Source: Desulfovibrionaceae bacterium UBA930
GTDB lineage: Bacteria; Desulfobacterota; Desulfovibrionia; Desulfovibrionales; Desulfovibrionaceae
Assembly: GCA_002293605.1 (NCBI GenBank)
Contig: DBDO01000042.1
Location: 2,275 to 7,568 of the forward strand
Length of the DNA stretch: 5,294 nucleotides
Direction of reading: 5' to 3'
Position 1 is the first letter of the stretch, and each line of letters opens with the position of its first letter. Positions 1 through 4,246 of the stretch are shown in pieces. The position numbers were made by a program, and so were the translations under genes. Below the pieces are notes generated by a model. That model made no database searches. It was not told the DNA's origin and worked only from the letters and a program-made list of their open reading frames with translations.

Positions 1-25
1 AAAGGGAATAAATCAGCGTTTCCAT
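1..25 (-). CDS. Possible start of a divergent gene (partial, 8 codons visible)
   Basis: On the minus strand an ATG at 25-23 opens a frame reading M-E-T-L-I-Y-S-L that runs off the left edge. It is preceded by a good Shine-Dalgarno sequence, AGAGGA at 38-33, with 7 nt spacing. That spacing is the main reason for listing it. Too little protein is visible to assign a family. The competing reading is that a plus-strand gene ends here: plus frames stop at 9-11 and 25-27, and the terminator-like hairpin at 128-169 would suit such a gene. The two readings cannot be separated without sequence to the left. Confidence 0.35.
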
Positions 26-127
26 AACAGTATCCTCTGTCCCAGCTCTGTGCGGGCCTCATCCCGCCCTTTGAGGGTCGCCCTGTCCCCGACCGAAGCG
101 GTTCATCCCGCCGCGCCCTGCCCTTTC

Positions 128-169
128 CCCGCCGGGCGCGGCGGGCTTGCCTTTACGCCCTGTTTTTTT
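128..169 (+). terminator. GC-rich hairpin followed by a T7 run (possible intrinsic terminator)
   Basis: CCCGCC (128-133) can pair with GGCGGG (140-145). Alternatively GGGCG (134-138) pairs with CGCCC (156-160) across a 17-nt loop, directly followed by TGTTTTTTT (161-169). The second fold has the shape of a plus-strand Rho-independent terminator, although its loop is long. It lies just upstream of the sat promoter and could insulate sat from transcription entering from the left. No plus-strand gene feeding it is visible in the window. Confidence 0.4.
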
Positions 170-181
170 GCCTCAGGGAAC

Positions 182-215
182 TTGACATTTTGTAAATTTT
201 TTCACAAACTATATT
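182..215 (+). promoter_or_regulatory. Probable sat promoter
   Basis: A perfect -35 hexamer TTGACA (182-187) lies at the edge of an AT-rich island (187-220) within GC-rich DNA. The -10 is less clear. CAAACT (205-210) has ideal 17-bp spacing but a poor match. TATATT (210-215) is a good match but sits 22 bp from TTGACA; it would need the weak -35 TTTTGT (188-193). Either way the start site would be near 217-222, giving a leader of roughly 340 nt to sat. The Rex-type operator lies inside this core promoter. Confidence 0.6.
190..207. promoter_or_regulatory. Rex-type (NADH-responsive repressor) operator
   Basis: The 18-bp sequence TTGTAAATTTTTTCACAA is an imperfect inverted repeat with the TTGT-N10-ACAA ends typical of Rex sites. 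It matches the usual consensus TTGTGAAATATTTCACAA at 15 of 18 positions. It sits inside the sat core promoter, where a bound repressor would block RNA polymerase. Rex releases DNA when NADH rises relative to NAD+, and sat is a reported Rex target in Desulfovibrio vulgaris. Regulation here is inferred from the site and its position. A CRP/FNR-family site is an alternative reading because of the TCACAA half. Confidence 0.7.
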
Positions 216-562
216 TCACATGCGTCCGGGTCTATCGGCGCAATCCGTACAGGCGCAGTATTCTTCGCCTGTAGGGTCTGAGCGTTCCATAATAGTGTTT
301 TTCTGAGAGAGTCGCGTAAGGCGGGCAAGGCTCGCCTGCGCCGATCTCGCGGGTTTTGCTCGCGCCTCGCTTCACAAGGTAGGCGTGGTCGCTTTTTCTT
401 GATAGGGGAAAGCGGCCATATCCTGAAAGCCTTTTCGCTTCAAGCAGCCGTGCGAGGGCGGGCAGAGCCCGTCTGCGGCTCTTTGGCGGCAGGGATTTGC
501 GAACAAATTCCTGCGAGCGTTTCACCTGTGCATTTTCTTACTAACCCAGAGGAGTAGTAGCT
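216..562 (+). promoter_or_regulatory. Long structured 5' leader of sat
   Basis: This stretch has no supported gene. It holds several inverted repeats that could fold in the sat mRNA. These are: an 8-bp perfect stem at 248-273 (TACAGGCG/CGCCTGTA, 10-nt loop); a 7-bp stem at 319-337; a two-part stem at 446-480 (AGCCG/CGGCT outside, an 8-pair GC stem inside at 456-474 with an AGA loop); and an 11-pair stem at 489-514 with a CGAA loop. The last hairpin ends 33 nt before the sat Shine-Dalgarno sequence and has no T-run after it, so it is not an ordinary terminator. A plus frame is open from 282 to 557 but has no ATG and no ribosome binding site. Confidence 0.5.
489..514 (+). repeat. 11-pair hairpin with CGAA loop in the sat leader
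   Basis: GCAGGGATTTG (489-499) pairs with CAAATTCCTGC (504-514); the only non-Watson-Crick pair is G494-T509. The loop is CGAA. This is the strongest local structure in the leader. It may stabilise the mRNA 5' region or serve as a protein or RNA contact site. No function can be read from the sequence. Confidence 0.6.
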
Positions 563-1837
563 ATGTCCAAACTGGTTCCCCCGCATGGTGGCAAAGGCCT
601 CGTCTGCAGCCTTCTTGAAGGCGCAGCTCGCGAAGCCGAATTGAAAAAAGCCGAAGGCCTCAAAAAAGTCGAAATCAGCGCCCGTGTTCGCGGCGACCTG
701 ATCATGATGGGCATCGGCGGTTTTTCGCCCCTGAACGGCTTTATGACCAAGGCTGACTGGAAGAGCGTTTGCGAAAAGTTCACCCTTGCCGACGGCACCT
801 TCTGGCCCGTTCCCGTCATGCTGGACGCCAGCAAGGCGGAAGCTGACGCCGCCAATGTGGGCGATGAAGTGGCCCTGGTCTTCAAAGGCGAAACCTACGC
901 CACCATGAAGGTGACGGAAAAGTTCGCCCTGACGCCTGACGAGAAGAAGTGGGAATGCGAAAAGATCTTCAAGGGCGAAGGCGATGATTCCGCTGACGAC
1001 AAATTCTGGAAGATCGCGGAAGAAGATCACCCCGGCGTGAAAATGGTTATGAACCAGAAGGAATTCTGCCTGGCCGGCCCGGTCAAGGTGCTTTCCGAAG
1101 GCCGTTACCCCAAAGATTACGCCGGTGTGTACAAACGCCCGGCCGAACTGCGCGCCGAACTTGATAAGCGCGGCTGGAGCACGGTTGCGGCCCTGCAACT
1201 GCGTAACCCCATGCACCGCTCCCACGAGTTTCTGGCCAAAATCGCCGTTGAAGTGTGCGATGGCGTGGTCATCCACTCCCTGATCGGCAACCTCAAGCCC
1301 GGCGACATTCCCGCCGAAGTGCGCGTGCCCGCCATCGACAAGCTGGTGGAACTGTACTTTGTGAAGGAACACGTCATTCAGGCCGGTTATCCTCTGGACA
1401 TGCGCTATGCCGGTCCGCGCGAAGCCCTGCTGCACGCCCTGTTCCGCCAGAACTTCGGCATGAACCGCCTGATCGTGGGCCGCGACCATGCGGGCGTTGG
1501 CGACTTCTACGGCATGTTCGAAGCCCAGCACATCTTCAATAAGATTCCGGTGACCGGCGATCCTGGCAAAGACCTGCTCTGCCAGCCCCTGAAGATCGAC
1601 TGGACCTTCTACTGCAAAAAGTGCGACGGCATGGCCTCTCTGCGCACCTGCCCGCACGGCAAGGAAGACCGCGTCATTCTGTCCGGCACCAAGCTGCGCA
1701 AGATGCTCTCCGAAGGCGATGCCATTCCGGATCACTTTGGCCGTGATGAAGTGCTCGACATTCTGCGCGCCTACTACGAAGGCCTCACCGAAAAGGTGGA
1801 AGTCAAAATGCAGAGCGCCGCTTCCGGCAAAATGTAA
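563..1837 (+). CDS. sat: Sulfate adenylyltransferase (ATP sulfurylase), dissimilatory type
   Basis: This 424-residue protein catalyses ATP + sulfate = adenosine 5'-phosphosulfate + diphosphate, the activation step of cytoplasmic sulfate respiration upstream of APS reductase. The family's nucleotide-binding signature is present as QLRNPMHRSH (residues 212-221, with Q212, R214, N215, H218 and H221). It is followed by MRYAGPREALLHA (280-292) and the GRDHAGVGD motif (306-314). Near the C terminus C351, C354, C363 and H365 form a CxxC-x8-CxH cluster that probably binds zinc, as reported for related bacterial and archaeal enzymes; Desulfovibrio ATP sulfurylases are known metalloproteins. There is no APS-kinase domain, and the length suits the homo-oligomeric bacterial/archaeal type. 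The ATG start is set by AGAGGAG at 548-554 with 8-nt spacing. The gene appears monocistronic, between its own promoter and a strong terminator. Confidence 0.97.
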   Translation: MSKLVPPHGGKGLVCSLLEGAAREAELKKAEGLKKVEISARVRGDLIMMGIGGFSPLNGFMTKADWKSVCEKFTLADGTFWPVPVMLDASKAEADAANVGDEVALVFKGETYATMKVTEKFALTPDEKKWECEKIFKGEGDDSADDKFWKIAEEDHPGVKMVMNQKEFCLAGPVKVLSEGRYPKDYAGVYKRPAELRAELDKRGWSTVAALQLRNPMHRSHEFLAKIAVEVCDGVVIHSLIGNLKPGDIPAEVRVPAIDKLVELYFVKEHVIQAGYPLDMRYAGPREALLHALFRQNFGMNRLIVGRDHAGVGDFYGMFEAQHIFNKIPVTGDPGKDLLCQPLKIDWTFYCKKCDGMASLRTCPHGKEDRVILSGTKLRKMLSEGDAIPDHFGRDEVLDILRAYYEGLTEKVEVKMQSAASGKM

Positions 1838-1844
1838 TACAAGC

Positions 1845-1874
1845 CTTTTGACAGCCGTATGCGGCTGCCAAAAG
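1845..1874 (+). repeat. First of two tandem hairpins after sat
   Basis: CAGCCG (1852-1857) pairs perfectly with CGGCTG (1862-1867) around a TATG loop. Beyond one A1851-C1868 mismatch the stem continues with CTTTTG (1845-1850) against CAAAAG (1869-1874), giving 12 pairs in all. It begins 8 nt after the sat stop codon and has no T-run of its own. It is probably a 3'-end stabiliser or an accessory to the terminator that follows. Confidence 0.6.
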
Positions 1875-1884
1875 CCGTCTCCCT

Positions 1885-1926
1885 CAAGCCCCCTGGCATT
1901 CACCTGCCAGGGGGCTTGTCTGTTTT
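1885..1926 (+). terminator. Strong Rho-independent terminator of sat
   Basis: A perfect 14-bp stem is formed by 1885-1898 (CAAGCCCCCTGGCA) and 1905-1918 (TGCCAGGGGGCTTG) with a 6-nt loop TTCACC, followed by TCTGTTTT (1919-1926). The T-tract is interrupted but the stem is very stable. There is no matching A-run on its left, so it appears to act only on plus-strand transcripts. It separates sat from the S10 operon promoter. Confidence 0.9.
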
Positions 1927-1936
1927 GCGCCTGGGC

Positions 1937-1993
1937 AAAAAATAAAAATAATTTCATAAAAGCCTTGACCAGCGGCCCGACAAGGGATATTAA
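1937..1993 (+). promoter_or_regulatory. S10 operon promoter with UP-like AT-rich block
   Basis: TTGACC (1965-1970) and TATTAA (1988-1993) are separated by exactly 17 bp. Upstream, 1937-1961 is almost pure A/T, as in UP elements that bind the RNA polymerase alpha subunit at rRNA promoters. The predicted start is near 2000. The bases between the -10 and the start are C-rich (CTCCCCT), the kind of GC-rich discriminator associated with stringent (ppGpp) control. The architecture fits a strong, growth-rate-regulated promoter; control by ppGpp is inference. Confidence 0.75.
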
Positions 1994-1999
1994 CTCCCC

Positions 2000-2296
2000 T
2001 CGCGCCAAAAAATGCGGCGCATTCCCTGTAACGGCAGGGGAGGGCGGGTTGAGTCCGCCTTATCGCGCCTGACTGTACTACGCCAGTCAGGTTTGACATT
2101 TGCAGGCCAGTTACGTGCCTTTAATGTCCGCCGTACCGGCCCATCGCTCCAGGGGGCCGTGGCACACTCGCACGGGCGTGAAAGCGCCCTGTGCAGCCTG
2201 CAAAGCATTACGTACCGAATAGGGGTACAGAGCCGGCAGGCGACAGGCGTGGAAGAGAATTGACGATGGTCGTTTGGAGCCGGCTTTTTTATTTTT
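2000..2296 (+). promoter_or_regulatory. Structured S10-operon leader RNA
   Basis: This stretch contains no convincing gene, tRNA or recognised riboswitch, but it is dense in complementary segments. Local hairpins are GCGCC/GGCGC (2002-2020), CCCTG/CAGGG (2024-2039), GGCGGG/TCCGCC (2043-2048/2054-2059, one GT pair) and CCTGACTG/CAGTCAGG (2068-2091). A 9-bp long-range stem (TTTGCAGGC 2099-2107 with GCCTGCAAA 2196-2204) encloses two arms. One arm is GTGCC/GGCAC (2115-2119/2161-2165) capped by CGGCCC/GGGCCG (2137-2159). The other is a 9-pair hairpin with one bulged T at 2170-2194. After it come GTACC/GGTAC (2212-2228) and the attenuator. By analogy with other ribosomal-protein operons this leader probably carries feedback control, but I recognise no described family. 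Confidence 0.6.
2229..2296 (+). terminator. Probable transcription attenuator just before rpsJ
   Basis: AGCCGGC (2231-2237) pairs with GCCGGCT (2279-2285), extendable by two weaker pairs to 2229-2287. The T-tract TTTTTTATTTTT (2285-2296) follows at once. The 41-nt interior can form a sub-stem CGAC/GTCG (2241-2244/2269-2272), giving a branched rather than open loop. It lies at the end of the leader, 16 nt before the rpsJ ATG, and no gene ends upstream. It is therefore better explained as a conditional terminator than as a gene-end terminator. It could alternatively end a small RNA transcribed from the leader. Confidence 0.6.
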
Positions 2297-2312
2297 GATG
2301 GAGTAACGAGCG

Positions 2313-2630
2313 ATGACGACAGTAAGTAGCGATCGCATCAGGATCAAGCTCAAGGCTTACGATTACCGCATTCTGGACAAGGCGGTTTCGGAAATCGTCG
2401 ATACGGCCCGCAATACCGGTGCCGGAATCGCCGGTCCCATTCCGTTGCCCACCAATATTCACAAGTATACGGTGAACCGCAGCGTGCATGTGGACAAAAA
2501 GTCGCGCGAACAGTTTGAAATGCGCGTCCATAAGCGGCTGGTGGATATTCTTGAGCCCACCCAGCAAACCGTTGACGCTCTCGGCAAGCTTTCTCTGCCT
2601 GCCGGGGTAGACGTTGAAATTAAGCTGTAG
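2313..2630 (+). CDS. rpsJ: 30S ribosomal protein S10 (transcription factor NusE)
   Basis: This 105-residue protein is a component of the 30S head. As NusE it also joins NusB in antitermination complexes and links ribosomes to RNA polymerase through NusG. Family hallmarks are RIRIKLKAYDYRILD (8-22), the GPIPLPT segment (41-47) at the base of the long hairpin loop that reaches into the 30S head, the HKRL(V)DI-EPT stretch (73-83), and the C-terminal LPAGVDVEIKL. The length is normal (103 in E. coli). The ATG at 2313 is preceded by GGAG (2300-2303) with 9-nt spacing. A minimal ATG-GAG-TAA frame (2298-2306) overlaps this Shine-Dalgarno. It is the first gene of the S10 operon, 10 nt before rplC. 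Confidence 0.98.
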   Translation: MTTVSSDRIRIKLKAYDYRILDKAVSEIVDTARNTGAGIAGPIPLPTNIHKYTVNRSVHVDKKSREQFEMRVHKRLVDILEPTQQTVDALGKLSLPAGVDVEIKL

Positions 2631-2640
2631 CGAGGAAGTC

Positions 2641-3270
2641 ATGGCTGAGAAACTGGGAATTTTGGGTCGCAAGCTCGGCATGACCCGCATTTTCACCGCC
2701 GATGGCTCCGCTGTTGCTGTTACGGTGATTCAGGCGGGCCCCTGTCCGGTCATCCAGGTGAAAAACCTTGAGACCGACGGCTATAACGCTGTGCAGATCG
2801 CCTTTGGCGCGGACAAGGAAAAGCATATGACAAAGCCGCTCGCCGGGCATTTCAACAAGGCGGGCAAGGGTTTCTTCCGCTCCTTGAGCGAGATTCGCCT
2901 GGAAGATCCTTCCGGATACGCTGTCGGCGATGAACTTGACGCAGCCATTTTTCAGGCCGGGGAATTTGTGAAGATTACCGGCCAGAGCATAGGCAAGGGA
3001 ACGGCGGGCGTTATGAAGCGCTGGAACTTCCGCGGGGCCTGTGCTTCGCACGGCGCGGAAAAGGTGCACAGAAACGCCGGTTCTATCGGCAACAACACCG
3101 AACCCGCCAAGGTGTGGAAAGGTAAAAAAATGGCCGGCCACATGGGTGACAGACAGGTCACCGTGAAGAGCATCCAGATTGTGGCCATCCGTCCTGAAGA
3201 TAACGTGATCCTGGTCAAAGGGCCCGTTCCCGGTCCCAAGAACGGCCTGGTCATGGTGCGCAAGCAGTAG
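2641..3270 (+). CDS. rplC: 50S ribosomal protein L3
   Basis: This 209-residue protein binds domain VI of 23S rRNA, nucleates 50S assembly, and sends a long loop toward the peptidyl transferase centre. The N-terminal LGILGRKLGMTRIF (5-18), the central NFRGACASHG (129-138) and the loop RNAGSIGNN...VWKGKKMAGHMG (144-169) are typical of L3. The start at 2641 was chosen over an in-frame upstream ATG at 2614 for two reasons: it has GAGGAA (2632-2637) just upstream, and MAEKLGILGRK matches the conserved family start, whereas the longer form would overlap rpsJ by 17 nt and add non-conserved residues. It lies 10 nt after rpsJ and 12 nt before rplD. Confidence 0.97.
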   Translation: MAEKLGILGRKLGMTRIFTADGSAVAVTVIQAGPCPVIQVKNLETDGYNAVQIAFGADKEKHMTKPLAGHFNKAGKGFFRSLSEIRLEDPSGYAVGDELDAAIFQAGEFVKITGQSIGKGTAGVMKRWNFRGACASHGAEKVHRNAGSIGNNTEPAKVWKGKKMAGHMGDRQVTVKSIQIVAIRPEDNVILVKGPVPGPKNGLVMVRKQ

Positions 3271-3282
3271 GGGATACTCGAC

Positions 3283-3933
3283 ATGGCACAGGTAAGCATA
3301 ATTGATCAGGAAAAGAAGGAAGTCGGAACAATAGCTCTGGCTCCTGAAGTCTTTGAAGTTCCGGTGCGGGCCGAGATCCTTAACCTGGTTGTGCGCGCCA
3401 TGCGCGCCTCCTGGCGGGCCGGAACCCACGCCACGCTGACCCGCTCCCTTATGAAGGGCGGCGGCAGCAAGCCCTGGCGTCAAAAGGGCACAGGCAAGGC
3501 GCGCGCGGGCTCCAATATTTCTCCGGTATGGACGGGCGGTGCCGTTGTTTTCGGCCCGCAGCCGCGCGATTACAGCTTTAAGGTGAACAAGAAGGTGCGC
3601 AGGCTGGCCCTGAAGATGGCGCTGTCCTCCCGTCTTGCGGGGCAGAACCTGCTGGTAGTGCGCGATATCGCGCTGCCCGAGGCCAAAACTCGGCATTTCG
3701 CCAAGGTGAAAAGCGCGCTCGGCCTTGGCAAGGCCCTGGTGGTGGCCCCGGTTGAGGCGCATGCGCTGATGCTCAGTGCGCGCAACATTCCCGGGCTTAC
3801 CGTGCTCGCTCCCGAGCAGCTCAACGTGTACGATATTCTCAACCACGGCCAACTGGTTCTTTTTGAGAGCGTTGTTGGGCCTGTCACTGACCGGCTTTCC
3901 GGCGCGGGCAGCGATGCCGCTTCGGCAGAATAG
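3283..3933 (+). CDS. rplD: 50S ribosomal protein L4
   Basis: This 216-residue protein has a globular domain on the 50S surface. An extended basic loop lines the exit tunnel opposite L22. The loop is recognisable as GGGSKPWRQKGTGKARAGS (59-77), followed by SPVWTGGAVVFGPQPRDY (80-97) and KKVRRLALKMALSSR (103-117), all strongly conserved in bacterial L4. In E. coli L4 is the autoregulator of the S10 operon, acting on the leader RNA. This makes it the leading candidate ligand for the leader seen here, although the leader does not obviously resemble the E. coli one. The ATG at 3283 follows a weak Shine-Dalgarno (AGGGGA, 3269-3274) overlapping the rplC stop, so translational coupling is likely. Confidence 0.97.
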   Translation: MAQVSIIDQEKKEVGTIALAPEVFEVPVRAEILNLVVRAMRASWRAGTHATLTRSLMKGGGSKPWRQKGTGKARAGSNISPVWTGGAVVFGPQPRDYSFKVNKKVRRLALKMALSSRLAGQNLLVVRDIALPEAKTRHFAKVKSALGLGKALVVAPVEAHALMLSARNIPGLTVLAPEQLNVYDILNHGQLVLFESVVGPVTDRLSGAGSDAASAE

Positions 3934-3942
3934 AGGTTCGTC

Positions 3943-4242
3943 ATGGATTATACGCAAATTCTTCTCAAGCCCCTGATCTCCGAAAAAGGTACCTTCCTGA
4001 AGGAAGCCGTAAACCAGGTCGCCTTTTTTGTGAGCAGGGACGCCAACAAAGGGCAAATCAAAAAGGCTGTTGAAGAGGCTTTTGACGTTAAGGTTGAAGC
4101 CGTCAATGTTGTGGTGAAAAAGCCCCTGGCCAAAATGGTCAGCCGCGGCCGCAGACGCCAGATGAGCCGGGTTCCGGGCCACAAGAAAGCCTATGTGACC
4201 CTGGCTGCGGGCAGCAGAATAGAATTCTTCGAGGGAGTGTAA
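3943..4242 (+). CDS. rplW: 50S ribosomal protein L23
   Basis: This 99-residue protein sits at the tunnel exit on domain III of 23S rRNA. It is the docking site for trigger factor and the signal recognition particle. Family features are LLKPLISEK (7-15), where E14 aligns with E. coli E18 that contacts both factors; the ANKGQIKKAVEEAFDVKVEAVNV segment (34-56); a basic loop with GRRRQ (69-73); and the C-terminal KKAYVTLAAG (81-90). Length is normal. The Shine-Dalgarno AGAGG (3932-3936) overlaps the rplD stop codon with 6-nt spacing to the ATG, suggesting coupled translation. Confidence 0.97.
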   Translation: MDYTQILLKPLISEKGTFLKEAVNQVAFFVSRDANKGQIKKAVEEAFDVKVEAVNVVVKKPLAKMVSRGRRRQMSRVPGHKKAYVTLAAGSRIEFFEGV

Positions 4243-4246
4243 GCCA

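Noticed and set aside
50..274. 74-codon plus-strand frame across the sat promoter
   Set aside because: It has no ribosome binding site, runs through the hairpin and T-run, the promoter and the Rex-type site, and its translation has no family features.
232..525. 97-codon minus-strand frame in the sat leader
   Set aside because: It is Arg-rich without family features and lacks a convincing ribosome binding site; the inverted repeats there would explain the sequence without coding.
282..557. Plus frame open for 92 codons, ending 5 nt before the sat ATG
   Set aside because: It has no ATG; the GTG at 450 and TTG at 399 lack Shine-Dalgarno sequences. The translation is Arg/Gly/Ser-rich and the region is better explained as RNA hairpins.
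440..2008. 522-codon open frame on the minus strand, antisense to sat
   Set aside because: It mirrors the sat coding frame, matches no family I recognise, has a His/Phe/Gly/Ala-rich composition expected from GC-biased antisense codons, and runs through the sat terminator.
2093..2125. Possible second S10 promoter, TTGACA (2093-2098) with TTTAAT (2120-2125)
   Set aside because: The spacer would be 21 bp, too long for a normal housekeeping promoter, and both boxes fall in or beside proposed RNA stems.
2012..2263. 83-codon leader frame starting about 12 nt after the predicted S10 transcript start and ending inside the attenuator loop
   Set aside because: Tempting as a leader peptide, but it has no Shine-Dalgarno, no run of regulatory codons, and would unwind the well-supported stems. 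Worth a look only if ribosome profiling shows signal.
2000..2296. tRNA, tmRNA or 6S RNA in the region before rpsJ
   Set aside because: No T-loop consensus, cloverleaf spacing or recognisable 6S bubble was found by reading both strands; an unclassified leader fits better.
2614..2640. Upstream in-frame ATG extending L3 by 9 residues
   Set aside because: The extension overlaps rpsJ, lacks a good ribosome binding site and adds non-conserved residues; the ATG at 2641 matches the family start and has GAGGAA upstream.
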